A stretch of DNA of 64,000 nt from Pseudomonas sp. AL03 (GTDB lineage Bacteria; Pseudomonadota; Gammaproteobacteria; Pseudomonadales; Pseudomonadaceae): NCBI RefSeq assembly GCF_029960815.1, contig NZ_JASBRE010000013.1, positions 62,001 to 126,000 on the forward strand, written 5' to 3'. The notes beneath the pieces are model-generated. The model did no database searches. It was not told where the DNA came from and worked only from the letters and a program-made list of their open reading frames with translations. Shown in pieces: positions 24,563-34,692 of the stretch. How positions within the stretch are numbered: the stretch's first letter is position 1; the number at the start of each line of letters is the position of its first letter. The translations under genes and the position numbers were made by a program.

Positions 24563-25114
24563 TCATTCACCGTCTTTTTTCTTTGCACCATCAGCGTCAG
24601 GCTTGCCGCCAAACATGCCAAACAGGTTCTGGGTGTTCAGATAAAGCGCCTTTGACTGGTCGACATATTGGCGCATCAGATCCTGCATCACCGGGGCCTG
24701 TTGATGCATAAAGTCGCTCCAGGCCTCGGACGACTGCGCGCCGGTTTGGGACTGAATGTCGATGACGGTCTGAATGCTCTTGTCCAGGTAGCTGCCGAGT
24801 ACGCCCTGATAAGGGCCGTAGAACTGGATAATCCCCATCAGCATCTCGGTGGTGAAAATGGGCTCACCACCGCTTTCGGCTTCCAGAATCACTTGCAGCA
24901 GGATGCTGCGCGTCAGATCCTCGCCGCTCTTGGCATCGACCACCTGAAAGGCAATTTTGTCGACCACCAACTGGCGTATGTCCGCCAGCGTCAAATGACT
25001 GCTGGTGTGGGTGTCATACAGTCGGCGATTGGGGTACTTCTTGATCAGGCGGGGAGTGTTCCGACTGTTATCTGGCATACGGGGCATCTCGTGGCAAGCC
25101 TGGTTTGCAGGCAT
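24563..25114 (-). CDS. phaR: Polyhydroxyalkanoate synthesis repressor PhaR
   Basis: A 183-residue regulator. RLIKKYPNRRLYDTHTSSHLT near residue 22 is the invariant DNA-binding start of PhaR, followed by the accumulation-regulatory domain (FTTEMLMGIIQFYGPYQGVL). PhaR binds PHB granules and, in their absence, represses phasin and its own gene. The tail is charged (Asp/Lys-rich). Three in-frame starts are possible (25114, 25087, 25078); AGGATAAG before 25114 is the best ribosome site. It sits 256 bases upstream of the nor operon start, transcribed in the same direction and before it. Confidence 0.9.
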   Translation of the reverse strand: MPANQACHEMPRMPDNSRNTPRLIKKYPNRRLYDTHTSSHLTLADIRQLVVDKIAFQVVDAKSGEDLTRSILLQVILEAESGGEPIFTTEMLMGIIQFYGPYQGVLGSYLDKSIQTVIDIQSQTGAQSSEAWSDFMHQQAPVMQDLMRQYVDQSKALYLNTQNLFGMFGGKPDADGAKKKDGE

Positions 25115-25143
25115 CTTATCCTACTCTGGCCACTGCCGCGGAT

Positions 25144-25174
25144 GATCGTTCCCACACTCTGCGTGGGAATGATC
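25144..25174. repeat. Pseudomonas-type palindromic repeat (gttcccac family)
   Basis: Arms gatcgttcccac (25144-25155) and gtgggaatgatc (25163-25174) with one G-T pair; loop actctgc. Related to the element at 7934. It lies between phaR and the porin gene, where it may also act as the porin transcript's end. Confidence 0.7.
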
Positions 25175-25190
25175 TGCGGGAAGGTTTTGC

Positions 25191-26459
25191 TTACCAGATC
25201 GGCAAGGTGTAGCTGACGATCAGGCGGTTTTCATCCAGATCGCTGCCGAAGTTAGTCGAGCGCACCGTCGCGTTCCGCCACTTCACCCCGACATTTTTCA
25301 GCGGGCCGCTCTGCACGATATAACCGATGTCGGTATCACGTTCCCATTCCTTGCCTTCCGGGCGGTTGTTGCCCAGATCGATATCGGAGCCGGTGATGTA
25401 GCGGGTCATGAAGGTCAGACCCGGAACGCCGATGGCCGCAAAGTTGTAGTCGTAGCGAGCCTGCCAGGACTTTTCATCTTTGCTGGCGAAGTCGCCGATC
25501 TGCACGAAGTTCACCAGAAATGCATCGGTGCCGTTGACGTAGGCGTAGCCGGTGTCGCCGCTCATGCCTTGATAACCCAGGCCCAACGCATGCCCACCGA
25601 GGTTGTAGGTGAACATCGCGCCAATGGCATTGTTATCGACATTACTGCCACCATCATCCGTGGAGCGGGCGAAGCGCAGATCCGTCTTCAGCGACTGGCC
25701 GGTTGTGACCGGCAACACGTAGGTCAGGTTGACCAAGTGCTGGCTGTAGAAGTTGTCGAGATGGCCGTAGCTGTAGCCGGTGGCGAGGTTGCTGGTCCAT
25801 TTGTAGTTCAGGCTGGCGAAATCGAAGCTGTCGCTGTCGACATGACGCGTGGTGATGCCCTTGGCACCGGTCCGGGTGATGCCCATGTCCTCGTAGTCCG
25901 AGGAGTCACGCTGATTGACCTGCGTCAGTCGCCCGGCATCCACGGTCAGGTCTTCGATTTCCAGCGACGTCAACTGACCGCCCTTGAAGGTTTGTGGCAA
26001 CAGCCGTGAATCGTTGGCCAATACCGTGGGCAGCTTCGGCAGCAGGGTGCCGAGTTTCAGCGTACTTTTCGAGGCCCGCACTTTGGCGGTCAGGCCCAGT
26101 TCGCCGTACTCGTCCTGAGCACCTTTGCGGGTATCGCTATGGCGTCTGAGCAGACCGGAACCCGCGCGATCAGGGCTTGAATCCAGCTTGACGCCGACCA
26201 GTCCAATGGCATCGAAGCCGACACCGATCAACCCTTCGGTAAATCCCGACTCATAGCGCAGCAGGAAACCCTGCGCCCATTCCTCTTGTTTGGATTGGGG
26301 GGCGTTGTCCTGGCGATAGTCTCGATTGAAATAGAAGTTGCGCAGCTCAAGGCTGGCCTTGCTGTCTTTGACAAAGTCAGCGGCGGCGGGGGCCGAGAGG
26401 CTGATGACGCCGCCGGCCAGCAACAGTCGGGTAGCGCGGGTGTGGGTGTTGCGGTCCAT
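25191..26459 (-). CDS. OprD-family outer-membrane porin
   Basis: A 422-residue protein with a signal peptide (RATRLLLAGGVISLSAPAAA) and the OprD start FVKDSKASLELRNFYFNRDY. Alternating strands, an RYDYNFA repeat and the ending RLIVSYTLPIW typical of an outer-membrane barrel are visible. The family takes up basic amino acids or small organic acids. Because the neighbours are an acyl-CoA dehydrogenase, ActP and an acyl-CoA synthetase, an organic acid is likely, but the substrate cannot be read from sequence. Confidence 0.9.
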   Translation of the reverse strand: MDRNTHTRATRLLLAGGVISLSAPAAADFVKDSKASLELRNFYFNRDYRQDNAPQSKQEEWAQGFLLRYESGFTEGLIGVGFDAIGLVGVKLDSSPDRAGSGLLRRHSDTRKGAQDEYGELGLTAKVRASKSTLKLGTLLPKLPTVLANDSRLLPQTFKGGQLTSLEIEDLTVDAGRLTQVNQRDSSDYEDMGITRTGAKGITTRHVDSDSFDFASLNYKWTSNLATGYSYGHLDNFYSQHLVNLTYVLPVTTGQSLKTDLRFARSTDDGGSNVDNNAIGAMFTYNLGGHALGLGYQGMSGDTGYAYVNGTDAFLVNFVQIGDFASKDEKSWQARYDYNFAAIGVPGLTFMTRYITGSDIDLGNNRPEGKEWERDTDIGYIVQSGPLKNVGVKWRNATVRSTNFGSDLDENRLIVSYTLPIW

Positions 26460-26502
26460 GGTGAAGCCCCTTTGTTTTTATTATGGAAAGACAGGTCCCG
26501 CG

Positions 26503-26525
26503 GCCCTCGCCAGATGGGCGAGGGC
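26503..26525. terminator. GC-rich hairpin between porin and acyl-CoA dehydrogenase genes
   Basis: Perfect 9-bp stem gccctcgcc/ggcgagggc (26503-26511, 26517-26525). No strong T run follows on either strand, so it may terminate weakly or stabilise a transcript end. Confidence 0.4.
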
Positions 26526-26587
26526 TTATCAATAAAAAACGCGAACGCCGAAGAGATAGGAGCGTGGCGCCGCGTGCGGTTCAATCG

Positions 26588-28360
26588 TTAGAACTGTTCG
26601 GCGCTCAGGCCAAACAAGGAGGCACTGCCCGCGCGAATGGATTGCTCCAGACTCAAAATGCGTGGCAACAGGCGGTGGATGTAGAAGTCGGCGGTGGCGA
26701 TCTTCGCGCCATAAAACCCTTCATCTTCACCGCGCTTTTGTTGGGCAACCTGTGCCATGCGCGCCCAAAGCCAGGCGTAGGCGACATAACCGAACAGGTG
26801 CAAATACTCCACCGAAGCGGCACCGACTTCGTTGCGATGGGTCGCGGCCTGATCCTGCAACCAGTCGCTCAGGTCCTCCAGACGCTGCACGGCATCGAAC
26901 AGTTGAGTGGAGTAGGGCGCACCGGGCTGATGGGCGAAGCGGCGAATCTCGCCGGTGAACTGGCGCAGCGCGATCCCCTTATCGGCGAGCACTTTGCGTC
27001 CGAGCAAATCCAGGGCCTGAATGCCGTTGGTGCCTTCGTAGATCTGCGCGATGCGCACATCACGGACCAATTGTTCCTGGCCCCACTCGCGGATGTAGCC
27101 ATGGCCGCCGAACACTTGCTGGCCGTTGATGCAGCTTTCCAGACCGGTATCGGTGAAAAACGCCTTGGCCACGGGGGTGAGCAGCGCGACCAGGGTTTGG
27201 GCGTTGTCCCGTTCTTTGGCGTCATCGGAAAACTTCGCCAGATCGAGTTGCTGACCGACATAACTGGCGAACGCGCGACCGCCTTCGGTCATGGCTTTCA
27301 TGCTGAGCAGCATGCGCCGCACATCGGGGTGGACGATGATCGGGTCGGCCACTTTGTCCGGGGCGATGGCACCGGTCGGCGCGCGGCTCTGCACACGTTC
27401 GCGGGCATAGGCGACGGCGCTCTGATAGGACGCTTCGGCGCAGCCAATGCCCTGAATGCCGATGGACAAGCGCTCGTAGTTCATCATGGTGAACATCGCT
27501 GCCAAGCCTTTGTTGGCTTCGCCGACCAACCAACCGTTGGCGCCGTCGAAGTTCATCACGCAGGTGGCCGAGGCCTTGATGCCCATCTTGTGTTCGATCG
27601 AACCGCAACTCACGGCGTTGGCCTGGCCGAGGGAACCGTCGACATTGACCAGCACTTTGGGGACGACAAACAGCGAGATGCCTTTGGGCCCCGCAGGCGC
27701 GTCCGGCAGTTTGGCCAACACCAGATGGACAATGTTTTCGGTCAGGTCCTGATCACCCCCGGTGATGAAGATCTTGCTGCCGGAAATGCTGAAGCTGCCA
27801 TCGGCCTGAGGTTCGGCACGGGTGCGGATAATCCCCAGGTCGGTGCCGGCGTGGGCTTCGGTCAGGCACATGGAACCGGCCCAGCGGCCTTCGTACATCG
27901 GCGGCAGGTAGAGGTTTTTCAGGGTGTCGCTGGCGTGGGCATCCAGCGCCAGACAGGCACCGGAACTCAACGCGGAATAGAGTGCAAAACTTGAGTTGGC
28001 GCCGTAGAGCATTTCTTCGAATTGCACGGCGAGCATCTTCGGCATGCCCATGCCGCCGAAATCAGCGTTACCGGACAGACCCACCCAGCCGCCTTCAATG
28101 TAGGTGGCATAAGCCTGTTTGAACCCGATCGGCGTGCTGACCTGGCCATCGGCCCACTGGGCACCTTCCTCATCGCCGCTGCGGTTCAACGGCGCAATCA
28201 GGTACGAGGTGACTTTCGCCGCCTCTTCAAGAATGGCGTCAGCGGTGGCGGCGTCGACACTGTCGGCCAGGGCCGGCAAGCGTGCCCACAGGGCCGGGGC
28301 GTCGAACACTTCATGCAGCACAAAGCGCATGTCGCGCAGCGGGGCGTTGAATTCGGGCAT
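26588..28360 (-). CDS. Acyl-CoA dehydrogenase with extended C-terminus (DmdC-like)
   Basis: A 590-residue flavoprotein, longer than typical acyl-CoA dehydrogenases (about 380), as in the AcdB/DmdC branch. SMCLTEAHAGTDLG and KIFITGGDQDLTENIVHLVL are the FAD/acyl-CoA region; AQIYEGTNGIQALDLLGRK contains the catalytic Glu. A C-terminal helical domain of about 120 residues follows. Related enzymes oxidise 3-methylmercaptopropionyl-CoA or medium-chain acyl-CoA. With the acyl-CoA synthetase at 30559-32181 it would form activation and first oxidation steps. Confidence 0.88.
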   Translation of the reverse strand: MPEFNAPLRDMRFVLHEVFDAPALWARLPALADSVDAATADAILEEAAKVTSYLIAPLNRSGDEEGAQWADGQVSTPIGFKQAYATYIEGGWVGLSGNADFGGMGMPKMLAVQFEEMLYGANSSFALYSALSSGACLALDAHASDTLKNLYLPPMYEGRWAGSMCLTEAHAGTDLGIIRTRAEPQADGSFSISGSKIFITGGDQDLTENIVHLVLAKLPDAPAGPKGISLFVVPKVLVNVDGSLGQANAVSCGSIEHKMGIKASATCVMNFDGANGWLVGEANKGLAAMFTMMNYERLSIGIQGIGCAEASYQSAVAYARERVQSRAPTGAIAPDKVADPIIVHPDVRRMLLSMKAMTEGGRAFASYVGQQLDLAKFSDDAKERDNAQTLVALLTPVAKAFFTDTGLESCINGQQVFGGHGYIREWGQEQLVRDVRIAQIYEGTNGIQALDLLGRKVLADKGIALRQFTGEIRRFAHQPGAPYSTQLFDAVQRLEDLSDWLQDQAATHRNEVGAASVEYLHLFGYVAYAWLWARMAQVAQQKRGEDEGFYGAKIATADFYIHRLLPRILSLEQSIRAGSASLFGLSAEQF

Positions 28361-28391
28361 AACGTGAACCTCAAAGGGACGGTTGTACAGT

Positions 28392-28427
28392 GGGCACGGC
28401 GCCGCAACGGCGGGCCGTGCCCTTTTT
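28392..28427 (+). terminator. Hairpin with T run next to actP 3' end
   Basis: Arms gggcacggc (28392-28400) and gccgtgccc (28414-28422), then TTTTT. The T run is on the plus strand, although both neighbouring genes are on minus, so it may block antisense transcription or protect the actP message end. Confidence 0.5.
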
Positions 28428-28430
28428 CAA

Positions 28431-30101
28431 TCAATGGCTGGAAGCGCTGGCGGCGCCGAGGCCGGTCTGGGCGCGAACGAACTGGTCGGCGTAAGCGTCA
28501 CGCTCCTTGTCGGCCCGCACGCTGCGGTCGAGTTTCGACACCATGACGATCACGAAGAACGCCAGCGGCATGGAGAACAGCGCAGGGTGGTCGTACGGGA
28601 AAATCGCGTGAGCATGGCCGAGCACAGTGACCCAGACCGCTGGCGAGAGGATCACCAGCACCAGCGCGCAGAGCAGGCCGGCGAAACCGCCGATGATCGC
28701 GCCTTTGGTGGTCAAGCCTTTCCAGTACATGGCCATGATCAACACCGGGAAGTTGGTCGACGCGGCGATGCCGAACGTCAGGCCCACCAGGAACGCGACG
28801 TTCATTTTCTCGAACAGAATGCCCAGCAGAATCGCGATGATGCCCAGGCCAACCGTGGCCATGCGGGTCACGCGCATTTCCTGTTTCTCGCTGGCTTTGC
28901 CCTTCTTGAACACCGTGGCGTAGAGGTCATGGGAAATCGCCGAAGCACCGGCCAGGGTTAGCCCGGAGACCACCGCGAGGATGGTGGCGAAGGCTACGGC
29001 CGAGAGGAAACCGAAGAACAGGTTGCCACCGACCGCTTTGGCCAGGTGCATGGCGACCATGTTGCCGCCACCCATCAAGGTGCCGCCGACTTCGCCATTG
29101 ACGTAGTACTGCGGGTCGGTGCCGATGATCACCATCGCGGCGAAGCCCAGGGTGCACACCACCAGGAAGAAGAAGCCGATGAAACCGGTGGCGTAGAACA
29201 CCGATTTGCGAGCCTCTTTGGCGTTAGGCACGGTGAAGAAACGCATCAGAATGTGCGGCAGGCCGGCAATCCCGAACACCAGGCCCAGCGACATCGACGC
29301 GGTGTTGATCGGGTCGGCGAGCATCGAGCCGGGGCCCATGATGTTCCAGCCACTGGCATGAGCCTCGACGGCTTTGGTGGCCAGGGCTTCGTAGCTGAAA
29401 CCGAATTGCGACATGGCCATGACCGCCAGGGTCGTACCGCCGGCAAGCAGCAGCACGGCCTTGATGATCTGTACCCAGGTGGTCGCGATCATGCCGCCGA
29501 AAATCACATACACCAGCATCAGTGCGCCGACGATCACCACCGCAACCGGGTAGTCGAGACCAAACAGCAGCTTGATCAATTGACCCGCACCGACCATCTG
29601 CACGATCAGGTAGCAGCACACCACCGTCAACGAACCGAAGGCGGCAAAAATCCGCACTTTGTTCTGGTCCAGTCGATAGGACACGATGTCGGCAAAGGTG
29701 TAGCGCCCCAGGTTGCGCAGGCGCTCGGCCATCAGGAAGGTGATGATCGGCCAGCCGACGAAGAAGCCGATGGTATAGATGAAGCCGTCGTAGCCCTTGG
29801 CAAACACCAGGCTGGACAGCCCCAGCAAGGTGGCGGCGGACATGTAGTCACCGGCAATCGCCAAACCGTTCTGGAACCCGGTGATGCCACCGCCCGCGGT
29901 GTAGAAGTCTGAAGTGGATTTGGTTTGCCGCGCGGCCCACCAGGTGATGGCCAGCGTGCCTAAAACGAACACAAAGAACATGCCGATCGCATGCAGGTTG
30001 AGCGGTTGTTTTTCCACCGCACCCAGCGCGGGCGCAGCCAGCACAACGGAGGCCGGCAACAGTCCGGCAGCGGCGAGGATAAGTTTACGGAGCAGGTTCA
30101 T
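28431..30101 (-). CDS. actP: Acetate/cation symporter ActP
   Basis: A 556-residue sodium:solute symporter with 13 membrane segments. A signal-like first helix ([20 protein letters not shown]) precedes [20 protein letters not shown] and [10 protein letters not shown], the sodium-binding hallmark of ActP/SSS proteins. It takes up acetate and other short carboxylates with Na+ or H+. ATG 30101 has GAGGAG upstream and shares one base with the stop of the DUF485 gene (TAATG); longer upstream frames belong to that gene's region. The DUF485 partner, however, carries a stop codon. Confidence 0.93.
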   Translation of the reverse strand: MNLLRKLILAAAGLLPASVVLAAPALGAVEKQPLNLHAIGMFFVFVLGTLAITWWAARQTKSTSDFYTAGGGITGFQNGLAIAGDYMSAATLLGLSSLVFAKGYDGFIYTIGFFVGWPIITFLMAERLRNLGRYTFADIVSYRLDQNKVRIFAAFGSLTVVCCYLIVQMVGAGQLIKLLFGLDYPVAVVIVGALMLVYVIFGGMIATTWVQIIKAVLLLAGGTTLAVMAMSQFGFSYEALATKAVEAHASGWNIMGPGSMLADPINTASMSLGLVFGIAGLPHILMRFFTVPNAKEARKSVFYATGFIGFFFLVVCTLGFAAMVIIGTDPQYYVNGEVGGTLMGGGNMVAMHLAKAVGGNLFFGFLSAVAFATILAVVSGLTLAGASAISHDLYATVFKKGKASEKQEMRVTRMATVGLGIIAILLGILFEKMNVAFLVGLTFGIAASTNFPVLIMAMYWKGLTTKGAIIGGFAGLLCALVLVILSPAVWVTVLGHAHAIFPYDHPALFSMPLAFFVIVMVSKLDRSVRADKERDAYADQFVRAQTGLGAASASSH

Positions 30102-30427
30102 TACTTGCTCTCCTCGAGAATAGCGGCGCCCAGGGCATCGAAGCGCGTGTTGGCGCGGTAGACATACCAGCCGGTGAGTAACCAGGAAAACACGATGATC
30201 GCCGCGCCAACCGGCATGCCCAGGGTCAACATCCGATGCTCGGCGATTGGCGCATGCAGCCATTGCGGGGCAAACGCCACTACCAGCATGAACGCGTAGT
30301 AAGTGACTAGCACCGCAGCACTCAGCGACCAGGCCAGGCGCTAACGGCTGCTCACCAGTTGAAGGAATTTCGGGTTGGACCGAATGCGTTCACAGCGTTG
30401 GGTATCGGTTGAATGGATGTCGATCAT
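30101..30427 (-). pseudogene. DUF485 (YjcH-like) partner of ActP, with an in-frame stop
   Basis: From ATG 30427 the frame reads [20 protein letters not shown] then FLQLVSSR, a TAG at 30341-30343 (codon 29), then [20 protein letters not shown] and on to the expected end GAAILEESK. Both sides of the stop match DUF485 and no frameshift is present; a single C-to-T change from CAG would explain it. Translation could restart at GTG 30313 (70 residues with both membrane helices), but no good ribosome site is seen. The stop at 30101 overlaps the actP start, so lost translation could also reduce coupling to actP. Confidence 0.75.
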
Positions 30428-30558
30428 GGTGGCTCCACCTTGTTTTTGTTATCGATGCTTTTGGTATTCAAGGGCGGGGCAGGGCCGATTTCGGCCTGCA
30501 CGAGCCCGAAGCGGCCAGTAAAAACACCGGCCGCTTGACGGGTACAACGTCGATTCGG

Positions 30559-32181
30559 TTAGAGCGCTTTGGCCCTGTCGCGCAGAACGTACTTCTGGAT
30601 CTTGCCGGTCGAAGTCTTCGGCAGCAGGGTGAAAATCACCGTGCGCGGGACTTTGAAGCCGGCCAAATGTTCGCGGCAGAAACTGATGATGTCGGCCTCG
30701 CGAACGTCCTGGTGATCAGCTTTCAATGTAATAAAGGCGCAGGGCGTTTCGCCCCACTTCTCATCGGGACGGGCGACGACGGCTGCTTCCATCACACCCG
30801 GATGGCGATAGAGCACACCTTCCAGTTCGATGGTGGAGATGTTCTCGCCGCCAGAAATGATGATGTCCTTGAGTCGGTCCTTGATCTCCACATAACCGTT
30901 CGGATGACACACCGCCAGGTCGCCGGTGTGGAACCAGCCGCCTTCGAACGCTTCGGCCGTGGCGGTCGGGTTCTTCAGGTAGCCCTTCATCACGGTATTG
31001 CCGCGCATGAAGATCTCACCGATGGTCTGACCGTCACGCGGGGTGGGTTCCAGCGTCTTCGAGTCGCCGACCATCACGCCTTCGAGCGTCGGGTAACGCA
31101 CACCCTGACGGGATTTGATTTGCGCTCGCTCTTCCAGCGGCAACTCATCCCATTCGGCATGCCAGGCGCAGAGCGTCACCGGACCATAGGTTTCGGTCAG
31201 GCCATAAACGTGAGTGACCTTGATGCCCATTTCTTCCACGGCACCGATCACTTTGGCCGGCGGCGCGGCGCCGGCGACCATGGCGTTGACCGGGTGATCG
31301 ATCGCCGCTTTTGCCGACGCCGGCATGTTGACCAGCGCGTTGAGCACGATCGGTGCAGCGCACAGGTGAGTGATCTGATGCTCGCGGATCAACGTGAGGA
31401 TTTTCTGTGGATCGACACGGCGCAGGAACACATGCACACCGGCCAGCGCGGTGATGATCCACGGGTAACACCAACCGTTACAGTGGAACATCGGCAGGGT
31501 CCAGAGGTAGACCGGATGGTTGCCCATGGCCCAGGTCATCTGGTTGCCCAACGAGTTCAGGTAAGCACCGCGATGGTGGTAGACCACGCCTTTCGGGTTG
31601 CCGGTGGTGCCTGAGGTGTAATTCAGCGAAATGGCGTCCCATTCGTTCGTCGGCCATTGCCAGGCGTAGGCCGGATCGCCTTCGGCCAACAGCGCTTCAT
31701 AGTCCAGATCGCTGACAGCCTGGCCTTCGCCGTATTCCGGATCATTAACGTCGATGACCAGTGGCGGGTGATCCAGCATGCCAATCGCTGCGTGAATCAC
31801 ATCATGGAACTCACGGTCGGTAATCAGCACCTTGGCTTCGCCATGCTGCAGCATGAAGGCAATGGCTTCGGCATCCAGACGCACGTTGAGTGGGTTAAGC
31901 ACCGCGCCAATCATCGGCACGCCGAAATGCACTTCAAGCATCTCTGGAATGTTGGGCAGCATCACCGCCACCGTGTCGTTCTTGCCGATACCACGACCGG
32001 CCAGTGCCGAAGCCAAGCGTCGGCAGCGGGTGTAGGTCTGCGCCCACGTGCGGCGGATAGAGCCATGGATGACGGCGGGGTAGTCCGGATAAACGCTGGC
32101 GGTACGCTCGATGAAGCTGAGCGGAGACAAGGCAATATGATTGACAGCCGCAGGGCCTAGCCCTTGTTCATAGATCGACAT
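30559..32181 (-). CDS. Acyl-CoA synthetase (AMP-forming)
   Basis: A 540-residue adenylate-forming enzyme. The P-loop-like motif YTSGTTGNPKG is near residue 180, VYGLTETYGP is the A5 motif, GGWFHTGDLA the hinge region and GKIQKYVLR carries the catalytic Lys near the end. The family activates medium-chain or branched carboxylic acids; similarity to DmdB-type 3-methylmercaptopropionate ligases is a possibility given the DmdC-like dehydrogenase nearby. It is read toward the DUF485/actP genes, with 131 bases between its stop and the DUF485 start. Confidence 0.88.
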   Translation of the reverse strand: MSIYEQGLGPAAVNHIALSPLSFIERTASVYPDYPAVIHGSIRRTWAQTYTRCRRLASALAGRGIGKNDTVAVMLPNIPEMLEVHFGVPMIGAVLNPLNVRLDAEAIAFMLQHGEAKVLITDREFHDVIHAAIGMLDHPPLVIDVNDPEYGEGQAVSDLDYEALLAEGDPAYAWQWPTNEWDAISLNYTSGTTGNPKGVVYHHRGAYLNSLGNQMTWAMGNHPVYLWTLPMFHCNGWCYPWIITALAGVHVFLRRVDPQKILTLIREHQITHLCAAPIVLNALVNMPASAKAAIDHPVNAMVAGAAPPAKVIGAVEEMGIKVTHVYGLTETYGPVTLCAWHAEWDELPLEERAQIKSRQGVRYPTLEGVMVGDSKTLEPTPRDGQTIGEIFMRGNTVMKGYLKNPTATAEAFEGGWFHTGDLAVCHPNGYVEIKDRLKDIIISGGENISTIELEGVLYRHPGVMEAAVVARPDEKWGETPCAFITLKADHQDVREADIISFCREHLAGFKVPRTVIFTLLPKTSTGKIQKYVLRDRAKAL

Positions 32182-32348
32182 GTACGGGTACTCGGTGGCT
32201 GATTGTTAGCTCTATAGGTGACCTTGCAGCGTAGCCGCTGAGGTCGCCTTTTATGTCCGGTCTGCTTTATATAACATTCAGCTGCACATATGGAAGTACA
32301 ACCTATGTCATATAGGACATGTACTATATTTTATTCTGGCAGGTCTAA
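32182..32348. promoter_or_regulatory. Divergent promoter region of acyl-CoA synthetase and sensor kinase
   Basis: The 167 bases are AT-rich near 32270-32340 and contain a small palindrome atgtcatataggacat near 32304-32319. It could hold a site for the regulator encoded at 34693, but no consensus is known to me. Confidence 0.35.
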
Positions 32349-34688
32349 ATGAATACAGTGACACCGCCGAGGCCGGTATATCCTTGGCTTCCCCAACGAA
32401 GCGGACCTGTGATGACCCTGACTCCCGTTCGATTGCACAGCTGGTTGCGCCTGCAGCGCGAGGGTGTGTCGCTGGCCGCCCGGGCTGATGCGTTGTGCCG
32501 TGCATTGCAGGAATGTCCCGAGGTGCGCCGGGCGGTTTATTTGAGTTGGCAACCCACTGCGCGGATTTACAGCCACGAGGGCGCCGCCCAGCATTTCCCT
32601 CCGGGCCTGGGTGACCCGTCGCTGGCCAGCGATCAGTTGCTGTTTGATCGATTGGTCGAGGCGGGGCGCCTGGATCTGGCGCAAGTACGGCAACTCGATT
32701 GCTGGTTGTCCGGTCGATTGCGTCGGGCCGCCATCAGCCATGGCCAGGTGTTTGATCTGGCCTTGCAACCGGGGCAGCCGGGGTTATTGCTGGTGGAAGT
32801 GTGCGAGGGCGTGAGTCTTGATTGGCTGGGTTGGGTGCAGGACTTGCTGACGACGTTGCTGAGCAGCGTCAACGGTATGCTGCGCGGCTCGCCGCTGTTG
32901 GGCCACGATCCGCAACCGAGTCTGTTGCTCGATGCGCAGGGCCGGCCGCTGGAGTTCAATGCCGCGCTGTTGGCACTGCTCGCCGAAAAGCCGCTGACCG
33001 ATGTGCTGGGTTTTTTGCCGGTCAATCACCGGGTGCTGGTGCGCGCCTGCCTTGACCAGCAACGCGCTATCGAGGTGGTCGAGGCCCAGTTCGAAGCGCA
33101 GATATTGATCTGGACGTTTATCCCCGATCCCCAGGACAACCGCGTGCTCGCCCGTTGCCGCGATGCCACGGCACAAGTGCTGGCCAAGCGTGAAGCGGCC
33201 ACGGCACGGCGGCTGTACCGGCTGATCATCGAGAACACCACCGACCTGATTTCCAGGCATACACCCGATGGGCGCTTTCTCGATGCTTCCCCGGCGTCCT
33301 GGACATTGCTCGGCTACTGGCCGGAGGAGTTGCGCGGGCAAATGGCCCAGGGCTTGTTCCATGGTCAGGACCTGGCCAGCCTGGTGCAGCGTGCGCGGGA
33401 TGCCCTGGAGCAGGACGGTTATCACACGATGACATACCGCATTCGCCATCGAGACGGGCATTACCTGTGGTTCGAAACCGCGAGCCGGGCGATTCGTGAA
33501 ACCTACACCGGGACGGTGGTCGAAGTGGTCAGCGTCTCCCGGGACATTACCGCCAGGGTGCAAGCCGAGGAGAACAAACGGCGGCTGGCGGAAGTCGTCG
33601 AAGCCAACACCGATCCGGTGTTGTTCATCGACCCTGAAGGGCAGGTCACTTACCTCAATCCAGCGGCACGACGCATCCTCGGGATCGACGAGCAACAACC
33701 GATGCCAGCCCTGGCGCAATTGTTCGCCAGCAGCGACCTGGCACGTCTACAGCGAGATGGCTGGAGCAGCGCCGAACGCGACGGTGTCTGGAGCACCGAG
33801 GCGCGGTTGCAGCCACCGGGTGGCGGCACTTCCGTGCCGGTATCGCTGGTGCTGCTGGCGCACCGTTCGGCCGGCGGTGAGCGCTATTACTCCTTGGTCG
33901 CACGGGACATGACCGAGCGTGAACTGCGTGAGGTGCAACAGCGCCGTCATCAGGACGAACTGGCACACACCGCGCGGTTGGTCACCCTGGGTGAATTGGC
34001 CTCGGGCATCGCTCACGAAATCAACCAGCCGTTAGCGGCGGTGGTCAATTACGCCAACGCCAGCCAGCGCTACTTACAGACGCTGGATTCCAATCCCCAG
34101 GCCGCCGAAAGAGTGGCGCAAGGGCTGGAACGCATTACCCATCACGCCACGCATGCCTCGGAAGTGATCAGACGTTTGCGGGCGTTTCTGCGCAAGGGAC
34201 AACGCCGGATGCAGGCCCTGAACTTCACCGACGTCGCCCGCGAGGCCGTGCGTTTGTGTGCCTGGGAGGCGAGCAATTGCCAAGTGACAATCGAGGATCG
34301 ACTGCCGGATAATCTGCCGCCGATTTACGCCGACCGGGTGCTGCTGGAGCAGGTCCTGCTCAATCTGTTGCGCAATGCCATCGATGCCAACCGCGAACGA
34401 CACCCGGGGCAGCCGTCATTGATCGTGATGGCTGCGGGGCAGGGCGGTGGTGCAACCGTGGAAATCAGTGTGCAAGACCAGGGGCCAGGCGTCAGCGAGC
34501 CGGAACTGGAGCAGATATTTACCCCGTTCTATACCAGCAAGGCCGATGGTCTGGGACTTGGCTTGTCCATGAGCCGCAGCATCATCGAAGGTTTCGGTGG
34601 CGAGTTGCAGGCCCGACGCCAACCTGTCGGGCTGCTGATGTGTTGCCGTTTGCCGCTGGCCGGCCCAACAAAACAACAACAGGAATAA
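32349..34688 (+). CDS. PAS sensor histidine kinase, FixL-like
   Basis: A 779-residue cytoplasmic kinase without membrane segments. An unassigned N-terminal part (about 1-190) is followed by PAS-like segments: RLYRLIIENTTDLISRHTPD near 290 with a PAC-type end (YRIRHRDGHYLWFETASR), and VVEANTDPVLFIDPEGQVTY near 415. The DHp box GIAHEINQPLAAVVNY holds the phosphorylated His; NLLRNAIDAN, DQGPGV and GLGLGLSMSRSII are the N, G1 and G2 boxes of the ATPase. The next gene, four bases later, encodes a FixJ-type regulator. Gene order suggests control of acetate/acyl metabolism; the signal is unknown. Confidence 0.88.
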   Translation: MNTVTPPRPVYPWLPQRSGPVMTLTPVRLHSWLRLQREGVSLAARADALCRALQECPEVRRAVYLSWQPTARIYSHEGAAQHFPPGLGDPSLASDQLLFDRLVEAGRLDLAQVRQLDCWLSGRLRRAAISHGQVFDLALQPGQPGLLLVEVCEGVSLDWLGWVQDLLTTLLSSVNGMLRGSPLLGHDPQPSLLLDAQGRPLEFNAALLALLAEKPLTDVLGFLPVNHRVLVRACLDQQRAIEVVEAQFEAQILIWTFIPDPQDNRVLARCRDATAQVLAKREAATARRLYRLIIENTTDLISRHTPDGRFLDASPASWTLLGYWPEELRGQMAQGLFHGQDLASLVQRARDALEQDGYHTMTYRIRHRDGHYLWFETASRAIRETYTGTVVEVVSVSRDITARVQAEENKRRLAEVVEANTDPVLFIDPEGQVTYLNPAARRILGIDEQQPMPALAQLFASSDLARLQRDGWSSAERDGVWSTEARLQPPGGGTSVPVSLVLLAHRSAGGERYYSLVARDMTERELREVQQRRHQDELAHTARLVTLGELASGIAHEINQPLAAVVNYANASQRYLQTLDSNPQAAERVAQGLERITHHATHASEVIRRLRAFLRKGQRRMQALNFTDVAREAVRLCAWEASNCQVTIEDRLPDNLPPIYADRVLLEQVLLNLLRNAIDANRERHPGQPSLIVMAAGQGGGATVEISVQDQGPGVSEPELEQIFTPFYTSKADGLGLGLSMSRSIIEGFGGELQARRQPVGLLMCCRLPLAGPTKQQQE

Positions 34689-34692
34689 CGTA

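Noticed and set aside
26483..27994. A 503-codon plus-strand frame opposite the acyl-CoA dehydrogenase
   Set aside because: Same reason: the minus-strand gene has all catalytic motifs, and the plus-strand product has no recognisable fold.
30515..30545. Hairpin aagcggcc/ggccgctt after the acyl-CoA synthetase gene
   Set aside because: Arms match but there is no T run on the strand of the gene, so it could not be supported as a terminator.
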